From positions 101,173,537 to 101,237,536 of the forward strand of contig NC_068359.1 in the NCBI RefSeq assembly GCF_020536995.1: DNA of 64,000 bases, in the 5' to 3' direction. This stretch comes from Dreissena polymorpha. Taxonomy: Eukaryota > Mollusca > Bivalvia > Myida > Dreissenidae. The notes below the pieces were generated by a model, which was not told where the DNA came from, ran no database searches, and worked only from the letters and a program-made list of their open reading frames with translations. A program made the translations under genes and the position numbers. Every line of letters starts with the position of its first letter. Position 1 is the stretch's first letter. Of the stretch, positions 52,466 to 63,687 are shown piece after piece.

Positions 52466-52955
52466 AATTTAAAGGGGCCGTCCAACAGATTGGTAAATTG
52501 ACAACAATTGAAAAAGTTGTTCAGATTCGCAAATTTTTGTTTTTGATTATGTATTTTTGAGGAATAGTAATACTGACCATGCCTCTAAATATCATTATAT
52601 GCATCTTTGACGGTTTGAAACCTGAACAATTATAAAGCGTCGTGCGACGCGAAACGATTGAATAATTTGGAAAGTTCTGTTGTTGTAGAACTTAATATTT
52701 GGGAAACTACGTGGAACATCCGCTCTAAGCATGAGCATGTATGGGTCGAGTGGTCTAGGCGGGAGACATTTTACTCCAGGACTCCAGGGGTCAGTGGTTC
52801 GAGCCCCTGTTGAGGGTTACTTTTTTCCTTTTTTAAAAATTTTATTCTTGTTTTTTTACTGGAGATTTTAGGTCAAATGTTTAAATTTATCCAATATAAA
52901 GCATTTAATGACATGCTTCAATCCATGCCAAATCTGTTGGACGGCCCCTTTAAAG
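52466..52955. mobile_element. Inverted-repeat element (TTTAAAGGGGCCGTCCAACA ends) enclosing a tRNA-like segment
   Basis: Left end tttaaaggggccgtccaaca-gattgg and right end ccaaatctgttggacggccc-ctttaaa are inverted almost perfectly over ~27 bp. The ends meet TTTAAA-like target sites. Inside lies a hairpin (aagcgtcgtgcgacgcgaaa) and the tRNA-like segment at 52743-52817. Confidence 0.8.
52743..52817 (+). repeat. tRNA-like segment inside the inverted-repeat element
   Basis: ggtcgagtggtctaggcggg resembles an A-box arm and gtggttcgagcccctgttg contains a perfect B box (GGTTCGAGCCC), followed within ~8 bp by a T-rich stretch (acttttttccttttttaaaa) that could stop RNA polymerase III. No proper acceptor stem pairing is evident, so I call it tRNA-derived rather than a tRNA gene. 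Confidence 0.6.
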
Positions 52956-53091
52956 AGTGGCATTTAGCGGAGAATTACGGAGATAGTTCGATGCAACGCG
53001 ATTTGCAATGTACTGTATAGAGAATCTTCCCCTATAGTAACAATTTAGAAACAAAGGGACAGAACCTTCCGAAATAAATGTAAACCAAGAT

Positions 53092-53314
53092 ATGGACTCG
53101 GCCGTGAAATTGGTTGGCGAGTATGGCTCTCGGGACAACTTTATCCGACTCGGTCAGTACCTTGGCAAAGTTCTTAGCGGGTCGGAAAGACGCGGGCAGG
53201 AGCCAGATTGGCTACGCTTTCCTCGGAATCTAGGGGCGTGTCGTACAGTACTGCGATTGTTCGACGATGTGCCCTATGCTGGCTTACACACTGTCGTACG
53301 GTTCTGGGAGACAG
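53092..53314 (+). CDS. PEX11G: PEX11G exon 1
   Basis: ATG 53092 starts MDSAVKLVGEYGSRDNFIRL and GQYLGKVLSGSERRGQEPDW, then the conserved CRTVLRLFDD. It ends with one carried G before gtcagt. The amphipathic N-terminal helix of the PEX11 family fits residues about 1-30. Confidence 0.92.
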
Positions 53315-56300
53315 GTCAGTAATTAGCACGTCGATGCAGTTGGTTTCCTGTTTTATTATCAAAATAGAGTTCCCGCTTCTGAATGTTGATTACACACTGA
53401 CCCTGGTCGTGGAGACCCATCGGTCGCGGCGGGGGAGTTATTGTGAAATAACATCCAAAGCACGGTTTTTCAATCATCAATCAAAGCATCCATCTGCTGA
53501 TCCCGTCCATACCATCCACCAACCCAACACCCATCCATCCATTTAGATCCATCCATCAGATTAATTCATCCATCCATCCTAGTTAATGTCATCCATCCAT
53601 CCTATTCATCCATCCATCCATCCTATTCATTCATCCATCCTATTCATTCATCCATCCATCCATCCACCCTATTCATCCATCCATTCATCTAACCATCCAT
53701 CCATCCTATTCATCCATCTATCCATCCATCCATCCAGACTGACAAGTCCTCAAAACAAGCTTATGACTGTTTGTGTTTTTTTTTAAATCCACAGGCTTCA
53801 TTTGAATTAAAAGATGTTAAACACTCAAAACAATGAAATGTTTTTTATATTAAGGAATGATATTGGTTTATAGACTATAAATTCTAATTATCCGTTGTAA
53901 TAAATAGTTCCCTTTTAAAAAGATTTTACAGGTTTAGAGCTTAGGGCTGCATTTATGGAATCATATAGAAAACTAGCAAAAACACAATGCGCTGAGGCCG
54001 CAGAGGAATAAACCTTGTTAAATAAATATCAGCACAAATGTTGGGCAGACATTAATTTGGCTGTGCTCTATAAAAAGAGGGTTTAATGCTTGTACGTAAA
54101 GTGTCGTCCCAGATTAGCCTTTGCGGACAACACTTTCCGCTTTATTGATTTTTTTTTCGTTTAAAGATAGTCTCTTCTTAGCAAAAATTCCAGTTTAGGC
54201 AACACTTTACGCACATGCATTAAACCCCCTTTTTCACAGAGCATTGCTCAATTGTTTTCTGCAAAATCATGAAGTAAACATGTAAGCCAGCTAGTTCGTG
54301 ATACAATACACAAATGCCAATGAGAGTAAGGGATTTATACAAAATGGATTCAGGAAGACTTTATGGATAGTATCAAAGATTTTATAGTGACTTGCTTACT
54401 TTTGATGAACATAATAAAATTCTTCTACTAACAAAAAACTTTTATACCTTGAAATGTTAAGAATTATTATATATTATATAGAATTAAGAATTATTAGCAA
54501 GAAAAAGAGTATTACAAAGTTTGGCTTTCCCGGGTATCACATTCAGGACCTTAGCCTTAGAGAGCACAAACCAACTGTTAAATACTATGTCAGGTCTATT
54601 TCAAACTGTCTGTCAGCAATACACATAATTATTAATTTTCAAAATTATCAAGAACAAGTGTTACTAATACTGATTGTTGATTAACCATGCTTCCAGGTAA
54701 TGAAGTTAGCTGTGTATAGGATTTATTTGAAAAAGAAAATACTAGAGCAGTTGTAGATACACAGGTCATTAATACACAGTTTCAAAAACTTAGTAATTAT
54801 GTTAGAACTAAAAATATGAAATCAAAATAAATTCATTTTACAAAATGAAGCCTTCTGTCTAAGATATTGAAATATTTCAGGAGGGTTATGGCTGGTTACG
54901 TTGGCTCGAGCTAGCCAGTACCTTGCCAACCAGCTGTACTACCCCCTGGAACATATGGCCTGGTTTGCACGCAAGGGTATCCTAGAAATAAGCCCCGCCT
55001 CCTGGGAACTGTGGTGTCTTGTAGCGTGGATGGTGTCCCTGGTGGCAGAAATTCTAAGTATGTGGCATTCTTAGAATTTGCATATATTTTTATGTCCCCA
55101 GTCTAAACTGAGGGACATATTGTATTTGCCCAGTCTGTTTGTTGGTTTGTTTTCGTCAAACTTCAACATTTTTCATAACTTTTGCAATATTAAAGATAGC
55201 AACTTAATATTTGGCATGCATATGTATCTCATGGAGCTGCATATTTTGAGTGGTGAAAGGTCAAGGTCATCTTTCAAGGTCAAAGGTCAAATATATGGGG
55301 TGACAAAGTGTTTCACAAACACATCTTGTTTATATGTTGGAGTACCCTTATGGCGTGTCGGTATATTAACATCACCAGTGATTTTGGCTTCAAACTTTAC
55401 AGCCTTTGCCTTTTGGATGGGGAAAAATTGCGGGATAAACCATGCAATAGGGAAAATAAAACATTATCAATATGATTATAACAACAGCATTCTAAATGTT
55501 ATAAGTGAATGTTGAACTGCATTTTAAAATGTATGTTATAAAGTGTTACTTAATTATATCCTGTATAATAAACCCATTAAACCAATTATTAAGTTATTGA
55601 AACAGTTCTGCATCTTTTGGGGGAATTTTGGTCTGACTTTTGGGAAAATATATTACTTTGCCATTGGGAAACAGCCTGCAAGAGGCTGTAATTTTGGGCA
55701 AAAAATCACTGATCACATATGTAAGTCCTTACTCTTAATGCATACTATTGGATATAACGTTCTTAATCATATTTAGTTTGCTGAATTCTCTGGGGTTTTG
55801 TAGTATTAAATAGAACTGTCACTGTCATGCCTGAAATATTCCCCACATTCCACTTTGTCTGAGGGCATTTGCAGGTGCTGGTAATAATTCTTAAAATATG
55901 GCATGAGTAAGGGCCCTTGTTTACTTTATATCCCCTCAATGATATAAGCCTTCCTATCAAGTTTCAATATACCTCTGATATTTGTCAGCATTCATTAAGG
56001 ACAAATTTTCAATACAGGAATATATAAAGGGCAATAACTCTAAACTATACAAGCCAAAGTATTAGTTCGCCTAAATGAGGTCTACCTACCTATTAGGTTG
56101 AAAATGTCAAAGATAACCCGGGACAAAATGTTAGTACAAGAATAATGAGGGAGCAAGAGAACCAGTTCTTTTGCATAGTACTATCTCCTCCCTATAATGA
56201 GATCTACTACCTATAAAGTTTCAACTCAACAATTTTTATTTTAAGAGATATTCACTAGAAAAAAATAAAATAAGAGAAGGCCTGATGTTATAGAATGTCA

Positions 56301-57453
56301 TTTATAATGGGAAAAATTTAGGATGATACAAATCTAACCTGCACAACTTCATTTCATTAAGAACAATGCCTGCAAATTTGTACCAGTACTTTAAAAAGTG
56401 TCTGCACAAGTTTTGGCAATGCCAGTATTACACTTAACGGGGCTCTTAAATACAATTGTTTTATTGTATTGTTCAATTGCAAACATGCAGGGTGGTATAA
56501 TAATGCCATTCTTTCTTATACAAATCTTGGACCATTGTTAACCACCATCCCAAACCAATTACAGGTGCTTTGAGTATGTATCAGAAGTAGAAATGTTAAG
56601 AGGAAAGACCAATTTATACCCTCAACCCTTTACTTGTTTTCTGTTCATTTGCAGATGCGTCGTTCGGCTAAGACTGATTGGAGCTGCACGGGTCAAGTTG
56701 GCGCGAGAAACTGAACTTGAGGCCAAGTCGGACCAGTAAGAAAATGACTTAATTTTTCAATTATTGCCAGTTTGAGGAAACACATGGCTGAATGTGCGAG
56801 CCAAGAGTGTCATAATATATGCACATAATATATGTCTAGCGATATAACAGGTTCAATCCCCATTGTGTGAGTGCTCTTTAGATCCCCCTCAAAGACACCA
56901 AGTACTGGTTCTACCCAGGCCAAAGACTCTCAGTATTGTCAGTGCGTTAGTGCTCCAGAGGAGGCCTGCACTTAATGGGAAAAAAGATACTTAACTCAGA
57001 GGCTTTACTTCAATTACTTCGAGAGGCAAACACATTTAATTGAACACTAGTCCTATGTGCTGACACATTGTGTTTGAGGGTTCGAAAGCATATTACAAAA
57101 TTACATCATAATTTTGTTGTTACTTTGACATTATTGATAACCACAATTGCCAGTTCAGTTCATGTACATTTTTTGTTTCAATTTTGAATACTGGTATATT
57201 GTTTCTTTCCCGCAGAGAAAGTGCTGAGCAGAATGCCACGATTCGCAACAAGATGAGAAACCTGGGGCAACAGTCTTGGGCCCAGTACCTCTGCATTGTA
57301 GAAAACCTTGCCGACCTCATAAATGCAATTAACTGGATGCCGCAAGGTTTCCTCTTTGGGGGCCAGTTCTCTTCCAAGTTCACAGGTGCCATGGGAACCA
57401 TCTCGTCTCTGCTCAAACTGTACAGGTTACATGCTAGCAAGAAGGCTTCTTGA
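53092..57453 (+). CDS. PEX11G: Peroxisomal membrane protein PEX11-gamma (PEX11C/PEX11G)
   Basis: Exons are 53092-53314, 54881-55057, 56655-56735 and 57216-57453, about 239 residues, which is the usual family length. Sequence blocks match human PEX11G: GACRTVLRLFDDVPYAGL (human HCRTILRLFDDLAMF), ANQLYYPLEHMAWFARKG (human ADQLYYPCEHVAWAADAR), ENLADLINAINWMPQGFLFG and FTGAMGTISSLLKLYR (human LVGLMGTISSILSMYQ). The family acts in peroxisome division and membrane shaping, and two hydrophobic segments (exon 2 end, exon 4) fit membrane insertion. The exon 2/3 junction is off by one base: the sequence reads ctaagtatgtgg, where ctaag|gtatgtgg would join in phase. Confidence 0.95.
53510..53745. repeat. 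(ATCC)n microsatellite
   Basis: An imperfect catccatccatc run in PEX11G intron 1, about 235 bp, broken by tattc and agatt variants. Confidence 0.9.
54062..54240. mobile_element. Inverted-repeat MITE, GCGTTCTGAGAAAACT family (short variant)
   Basis: gggtttaatgcttgtacgta-aagtgtcgtcc and acactttacgcacatgcatt-aaacccc are inverted. The usual outer GTTCTGAGAAAAC end is replaced by ctctataaaaag / cttttt-cacagag. Confidence 0.65.
54881..55057 (+). CDS. PEX11G: PEX11G exon 2
   Basis: It encodes GGLWLVTLARASQYLANQLY, YPLEHMAWFARKGILEISPA and SWELWCLVAWMVSLVAEIL. The last ~18 residues form a membrane helix. The GT donor at 55058 leaves one carried base while exon 3 needs two, so one G may be missing here. 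Confidence 0.92.
55089..55330 (+). repeat. Family C element, single unit
   Basis: The head tatgtccccagtctaaactg-agggacata, one core unit (ttttgcaatattaaagatag, gagctgcatattttgagtgg) and the end tttcacaaacacatcttgtt mark a minimal full-length copy only ~30 bp after exon 2. Confidence 0.8.
56655..56735 (+). CDS. PEX11G: PEX11G exon 3
   Basis: It reads CVVRLRLIGAARVKLARETE and LEAKSDQ, the basic-then-acidic loop between the two membrane segments. Acceptor atttgcag, donor gtaaga with two bases carried into exon 4. Confidence 0.85.
56815..56960 (+). repeat. Probable tRNA-derived SINE fragment
   Basis: gatataacaggttcaatccc-cattg resembles a B-box region, and tactggttctacccaggcca-aagactctcag resembles the tail of the 9511 SINE. 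Confidence 0.45.
57216..57453 (+). CDS. PEX11G: PEX11G exon 4 (last)
   Basis: It encodes ESAEQNATIRNKMRNLGQQS, WAQYLCIVENLADLINAINW, MPQGFLFGGQFSSKFTGAMG, TISSLLKLYRLHASKKAS and TGA at 57451-57453. The MGTISSLLxLY motif near the C-terminus is diagnostic for the family. Confidence 0.95.
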
Positions 57454-58300
57454 TTGGTGATCACTATTGAGACATTTGTGAATATAACTGATAGGAAAAG
57501 ATAGTGTTGGTTTTACATGGGGTATGAGACACTTAAGTTATTAAATAACTTATTTACAAACTGTGTTTACAATAAAACAACAAAGGTGTGCCATAAATTT
57601 GTGATAATATTGTAGCATTGTAAGCGAGTAGAAGAAGTGATTTTCACACTTGAACCATTACATTAAATGATTAATAGATGCATGAATATGTGAGTATTTT
57701 AGATTTTGTATATACTTGTATGCTCTGTTATTTATTTTAGTGGAATTGTTTGTTACGTAATTTTTAAATTCTTGTTACAAGGATTTATTGGTGTTCATCA
57801 AATGGTTATGATCATATTGTAACATATTTTTTAATTGAAGTATAAAGGTCTTTTTAAGACTGTGGCCCATGATGAATGTTGATTGAAATGTTTGGGTTTA
57901 TTAGCATTGTTTTGAGTTATGTAATGATTCATGTTTTTATCTGCATTCAGGATTTCTGGGCTTGAATTAATAACTTATCTGAGTCAATTTTGAAAAATCT
58001 GTTATTAAATTAATTTTTGGGGATTTGTATTGAGCAAAAATTGCATTTATACTTATTTTTTACTAACTATAAAAAAGCCTGACCAAAGGCATGTTTTTTA
58101 TGAAAATGTCTTGTATGAAAGCATATGAGGGTGTTTCTTCTGGAGTTGGGCAGAGATTGAGGATGGCACGTGGTTATATTTAGTGATATGTCACCATGTG
58201 TCATATGATTGAAACATTTTCAGTGAGATTAAAATATTTTAAAAGTGAAATGTTTGTAGTCTATGCTACTGTACAGATTGTTTTAAAATGAAATAAAAAA
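57454..58300 (+). promoter_or_regulatory. PEX11G: PEX11G 3' UTR with AATAAA signals
   Basis: AT-rich and repeat-free. AATAAA at 57571-57576 would give a short 3' UTR (about 140 nt) and AATAAA at 58292-58297 a long one. Both are plausible. Confidence 0.55.
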
Positions 58301-58309
58301 TAAACATGT

Positions 58310-58372
58310 TGCTGTTGATGTGTTTAGCTGTGTTGCTGTTGATGTGTTTAGCTGTGTTGCTGTTCAAAAAGA
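58310..58372. repeat. 24-bp tandem repeat (2.5 units)
   Basis: The unit gttgctgttgatgtgtttag-ctgt is repeated immediately after the distal PEX11G poly(A) signal. Confidence 0.8.
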
Positions 58373-59068
58373 CAACATATCATGTCTGACTCTAATCAGT
58401 TCTGTAAAATGGTGCATTTCACCTCACATAAATGTGTCCGTTAACTAAATGACTGGTCTAGCGTCTAAGTCTGCAACATACGAGAGGTAATCCAGTGTGT
58501 ATGGGCCAGTGACTATTTTGTAAAATTGAAAACCCCATTGAGGGCCCTTTGACAAAATAAGGTTTGGCCAAGCAGCCCAAATTTTGTATGAACCCAAACT
58601 GTTAACATTTTTAATTGCAAACGTGTATGGTCATTGAAATACTTATTTTCTAACTTTTCTCACACAAGTGTTAACAACAAAAAGCGAGCAAATATATATA
58701 GACGAGCATTTTGCAAGAACATAATAACCAACATATGATTTAAATGTGTTTGATTGGCATCCTCTATCAATGTTGTTTTAACTTTGCGATTCTTGCTTTT
58801 GTGTTTATGAAAGATTTTAGTATATACATGTATTACAACAAGAGCTGTGTTTGTGAAAGACGATCCCCCTACTGAATTTTGAAGCAGCACAGCAGCTATA
58901 TCCTGATTGAAAATATCATGATGAAGTTACAGTCCATTCATATTTGACAAAGTTATGGGACTTGGACCAAACAATGCTTGGCCAAATGCAGTGTAAGTCA
59001 AAGGCCCACAACTGTCTGTGATTTTGTCAAAATCAGTAACATGGACAACGGAAATGCAGGTAGACTCA

Positions 59069-59337
59069 CTCGCTAACAAGAAATGTTTTTGTCAGAAACA
59101 CTATGTCCCCTTCTGCGCCGCTTTGATTTTTTTTTTACCTTTGACCTTGAAGGATGACCTTGACCTTTCACCACTCAAAATGTGCAGCTCCATGAGATAC
59201 AAATGCATGCCAAATATGAAGTTGCTATCTTCAATATTGCAAAAGTTATTGCAAAATGTTAAAGTTGTGGCAAACAAACAAACCAATGGACAGGGTTAAC
59301 AATATGTCCCCCACTATAGTGGTGGGGGACATAAAAA
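59069..59337 (-). repeat. Family C element, minus strand, single unit
   Basis: It runs from aacaagaaatgtttttgtca to the hairpin tatgtcccccactatagtgg-tgggggacata at 59303-59333, the reverse of the 10037 copy's layout. Confidence 0.8.
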
Positions 59338-59576
59338 TCGGGTAAGTATCTGAAAGCGTTTTGGAAAAAAATCCTGATAAAGTAAGTGTTATTTAAGAGA
59401 ATATTCCAAGGCCCATAACTTCGTCAAAAAATCAATAGACATGAACTGATCTGTAAGTCATGTAATTAGACTCAAAACCAAATAATAAGGAGGAAAGTAT
59501 CTGAAAGCCTTTGGGAAAAAACTTAAAGAATAGTTATATTTAAAAGAAAATGTGTAAGTTCAAGGCCCCTAACTAG

Positions 59577-60037
59577 TAACAAGAGGGCCAAGATTGCCCT
59601 AGTTCGCTCACCTGAGAGGAGTCGGTTCATTCAATCTTTACCTAATGTCAAACTTGACCTAGATATTGACCAGACAAACATCCTGGTCAAGTTTCATCAT
59701 TATTATACCAAAACTCTGGCGTAGGGAGTGTTTTTGTTTTTGTAAGATTTGAAATGGTGACCTATATTTTGAGTTGACCCCCCTTACCAAACATCAAACT
59801 TTGCTTACAAGGATTTTGTATAACATAATGAAAATTTGGACAATCTAAGGACAATAATTATGGCATTAATTATGTGATTTTGCTCATCATCAAACTTGAC
59901 TGAGATCTTTCAGCAAATTTGATAAAGAATGCTTGAGAAATGTGAATGCTAGAGTGTTTACAAAACAAATGTGGACGGACGGACAGCGGACAAAGACCAA
60001 TCCTTAAACCTCACCTGAGCAATCAGGTGAGCTAAAA
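59577..60037 (-). repeat. Family D element, minus strand (short copy)
   Basis: From aacaagagggccaagattgc to the paired end cacctgagcaatcaggtgag-ctaaaa, a palindromic head on the minus strand. Confidence 0.7.
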
Positions 60038-61013
60038 AGTGTGTTTCACCGATCTGATCCATTTTCCAACTTGTCCAAGAAATCAATAAAACCAATATAT
60101 TTACTAAGTTTCACGATGATTAGGCAAAAAAATGTGACTTCTATAGTGTTCGATCACAAGGTTTCTCTCTATATAGTCACAAGGAAAACTGCCCCACCCC
60201 CCTGGCAGCCATGTTTATTGACCCATCGGGACCATTTGCGAACTCATATGAGATATATGTAAAACAAATCTATTCACCAAGTTTCGTTATGATTGGGCAA
60301 AAAATGTGACTTCTAGAGTGTTCACAAGCTTTTTTTTATTATATAAATATAAGAAAACTGCCCACCCCCCGGCAGCCATGCTATTCAATTGACCTGAACC
60401 ATTTTCAAACTCAACTCTCGTATCAAGGAAACAAATGTTCTGACCAAATTTCATGAAAATTGGGCAAAAATGTGACTTCTTGAGTGTTCACATGTTTTCA
60501 CTATATACATACAGAGAAAAAATGCCCTGCCCACTGGCAGCCATGTTTTTTCACCGATCTGGACCATTTTCAAAACTCGTCCGACAAATCAATAAAACCA
60601 ATGTTTTGATTAACTTTCATGATGATTGGGCCAAACTTGTGACTTCTAGAGTGTTTACAAGGTTTCTCTATAGCCATATAAGGAAAACTGCCCCGCCCTC
60701 TGGCAACCATGTTTTTCAATGGACCGGAACCACTTTTGAACTCAACCAACATATCATTTAGACAGACATAAAGACCAAGTTATATGAAGATTGGGCGTTA
60801 AATGTGACTTCTACAGTGTTAACAAGCTTTTTCGTTTTTTTTTTACCTAGTGACCAAGTTTTTTACCCAGTTTCAAACTCGATCGAGATATCTTAGGGAC
60901 AAATCTTCTGACCAAGTTTCATGAAGATCGGAAAATAAATGTGGCCTCTAGAGTGTTTACGAACAAATGTGGACGGACGGACAAAGACCAGTCACAAAAG
61001 CTCAAAAAGCTAA
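60038..61013 (-). repeat. Family D element, minus strand (~5 units)
   Basis: Units of ~150 bp contain gtgacttctagagtgttcac, catatnaggaaaactgccc and gcagccatgtttttcaa. It ends gacggacaaagaccagtcac-aaaagctc. Antisense coding-like frames here are repeat artefacts. Confidence 0.7.
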
Positions 61014-61014
61014 A

Positions 61015-61665
61015 AACAAGAGCTGTCACCATAGGATGACATATGCCCCCTATAAACGCTTTGATAGCAGTTTTAGCATTTTTCGAAACCTAAACGCAGA
61101 TTGCGAAACCTAAACGTGAACCCTAAGTTCAACGTCAAAGTCAAAGGGGTAAACATTTTTGTGCGCATGGAAAGGCCTTGTCCATATATACATGCATACC
61201 AAATATGAAGGTTATATCTCAAGGGACATAGAAGTTATGAGCATTTTTCGAAACCTAAACACAGATTTCGAAACCTAAACGAGGACCCTTAGTTCAAGGT
61301 CAAGGTCACAGGGGTTAAACATTTTGTGCGCATGGAAAGGCCTTGTCCATATACACATGCATACCAAATATGAAGGTTATATCTCATGGGACATAGAAGT
61401 AATGAGCATTTTTCGAAACCTAAACGCAGATTTCGAAACCTAAACGCGGACCCTAAGTTCAAGGTCACAGGGCTAAACAAATTTGTGCGTATGGAAAGGC
61501 CTTGTCCATATCAAATGCATACCAAATATGAAGGTTATATCTCAAGGGACGTAGAAGTTATGAGCATTTTTGGAAAATGCAAAGTGTGACGGAAAGACGG
61601 ACAGATAGACAGACGGACAGTCCGATCACTATATGCCCCCTTTTCTTCGAAAGGGGGCATAAAAA
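61015..61665 (-). repeat. Family F element, minus strand (complete)
   Basis: From caagagctgtcaccatagga to the head hairpin tatgcccccttttcttcgaa-agggggcata at about 61634-61664, with three ~175-bp units. It mirrors 22575-23405. Confidence 0.8.
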
Positions 61666-61789
61666 CATCCAACCTGGAATAACAATTAAAACATAAATGA
61701 AACACAACTACACTGTATTATTATGAAAGCATTAATAATCAAAGGGGAGTAACTACTGTAAACTTAAATGCAATATTTAGAAGAGTTGT

Positions 61790-62500
61790 CTCGCATGTTA
61801 CATGACCTAAATTCATGATTGTTTGCAAGCCTTTTTACTATATAAATATAAGGAAAACTGCCCCGTCCCCCTGGCAACCATGTTTTTCAACAGACAGGAA
61901 CCATTTTCAAACTTAACTCACGTATCTAGGAAACAAAAGTTCTGACAAAATTTCATGAAAATTGGGCCAACAATGTGACTTCTAGAGTGTTGACATGTTT
62001 TCACTATATACATATAGAGAAAAATGCCCCGCCCACTGGCAGCCATGTTTTTTCACCAATCTGGACCATTTTCGAACTCGTCCGAGAAATCAATAAAACC
62101 AATGTTTTGACCAAAATTGTGACTTCCAGAGTGTTTACAAGGTTTCTCTATAGCCAAATAAGGAAAACTGCCCCACCCACTGGCAGCCATGTTTTTCAAC
62201 GGACCTGAACCACTTTTGAACTCAACCAACATATCATTAAGACAAACATTTTGACATTGACAAAGTAACATGAAGATTGGGCATGAAATGTGACTTCTAC
62301 AGTGTTTACAAGTTTTTTCTTTTTATTGACCTAGTTTTTGACCCGGCACGACCCAGTTTCGAACTCGACCAAGTTTCATAAAGACCGGACAATAAATTAT
62401 GGCCTCTAGAGTGTTTACGAACAAATGTTAACGGACAGACGGACGGACGACGGACAAAGACCGGTCACAAAAGCTCACATGAGCAATCAGGTGAGCTAAA
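61790..62500 (-). repeat. Family D element, minus strand (~4 units)
   Basis: Same units as 60038-61013, ending gctcacatgagcaatcaggt-gagctaaaa. The two copies are close enough in sequence to suggest related or duplicated insertions. Confidence 0.7.
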
Positions 62501-62995
62501 AATCAATGGATTTTTTATTCAATGGATAACATGCCAAAAACCAGGTCAATATCTGCAAGCATTTCAGAAAAGTCCAAAAGTGAGAAATTTTCAATGCCTG
62601 TAACCTCGCAAAAATTCAATTGACTGGAAAGGATGTTGAACTTGATGTTCAAGTCATGTAGGTAGACTCGCACATATAAAATAGCCCAGTATCTGAAAGC
62701 ATTTTGAAAACAAATCTGGAAACGTGTAACGTAAAAAACACTTGTTCAAGTCCAAGGCCAGCAACTTGGTAAAATATCAAGTCATTCAAAAAGACTCGCA
62801 TACCAAAATTCAGATGAACGTCTGAAAGAGTTTGGGAAAATCTTCTGAAATGGAATGCTGGACTGACGAACCATCTAACTGCTATATGCCAGCCTTCAGG
62901 CGCAATAAAGTACATGTTTTATCAGATGATGCAGCCAAGAAAATTCTGAGATGAATAATACAATTATTTTGAAAATGTCTGAAAGGTGAATGACA

Positions 62996-63255
62996 TGAGT
63001 CGCGTTCTGAGAAAACTTGGCATAATGCATAGGCGTAAAGTGTAGTCCCAGATTAGCCTGAGCAGTCCGCACAGGCTAATCAGGGACGACACTTTCCGCT
63101 TTTATGGTATTTTTAGTTTCAAGGAAGTCCCACTTTACCGAAAATCAAGTTTAGGCGGAAGTGTCGTCCCTAATTAGCCTGCACAGGCTTATCTTAGATG
63201 ACACTTTACTCACATGCATTTTATGCCCAAGTTTCTCAGAATGCGACTCATATGT
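62996..63255. mobile_element. Inverted-repeat MITE, GCGTTCTGAGAAAACT family (complete)
   Basis: Ends gagtcgcgttctgagaaaac and gtttctcagaatgcgactca are inverted. Inside are cctgagcagtccgcacaggc, a short palindrome, and gggacgacactttccgct. Flanks atgagtc / gactcat extend the symmetry. Confidence 0.85.
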
Positions 63256-63552
63256 CAACAAAGATGAGCATGCCCTTGAAGTAACAAATCAAGTCTAAGA
63301 GATTTCCACAATACAATGTATTCAAATTTTATTGCACTACATACAGAGTTATAAAAACTGGATTTGTTTTTATTTCACAACACATAACAATTGTCGCAAG
63401 TGAACAAGATTGGAAAACAATTTTATAAAGAATACTCACTTAAATACAGAACCTGCTGTTAATTGAAATTGAAAAAAAAAGATTCACATTTTTATGACAC
63501 AGATGCATTTCTTTCGAATTGAAGCAATTGACAAAGAGAATAAATAAAGTAT

Positions 63553-63558
63553 TTTATT
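63553..63558 (-). promoter_or_regulatory. Poly(A) signal of the minus-strand gene
   Basis: Plus-strand TTTATT (AATAAA on the minus strand) about 130 bp after the stop codon at 63688-63690. Another lies at 63329. Confidence 0.4.
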
Positions 63559-63687
63559 ATTAAACTAAAATGCAGAAATGTTCATGAACAAAACAACTGT
63601 GAAACTCTTCTTCAATAAGTCAATGAACTTAAATTCTACACACATGAAAGAAAGTGACAAAGATTATGAGAGAAGGTCAATAGGGGT

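Larger units (their letters stand above)
58838..62905 (-). repeat. Family B element, minus strand, split by several later insertions
   Basis: Minus-strand family B text (caaggcccataacttcgtca, gtaagtcatgtaattagact, ccaaaaatcaatggac) appears at 58838-59068, 59340-59575 and 62505-62905. Between them lie a family C copy, family D copies and a family F copy. The head-like end ctgctatatgccagccttca-ggcgcaat lies near 62880. Confidence 0.6.

Noticed and set aside
53586-53786. Plus-strand frame of IHPSIHPIHSS type
   Set aside because: A translation of the (ATCC)n microsatellite.
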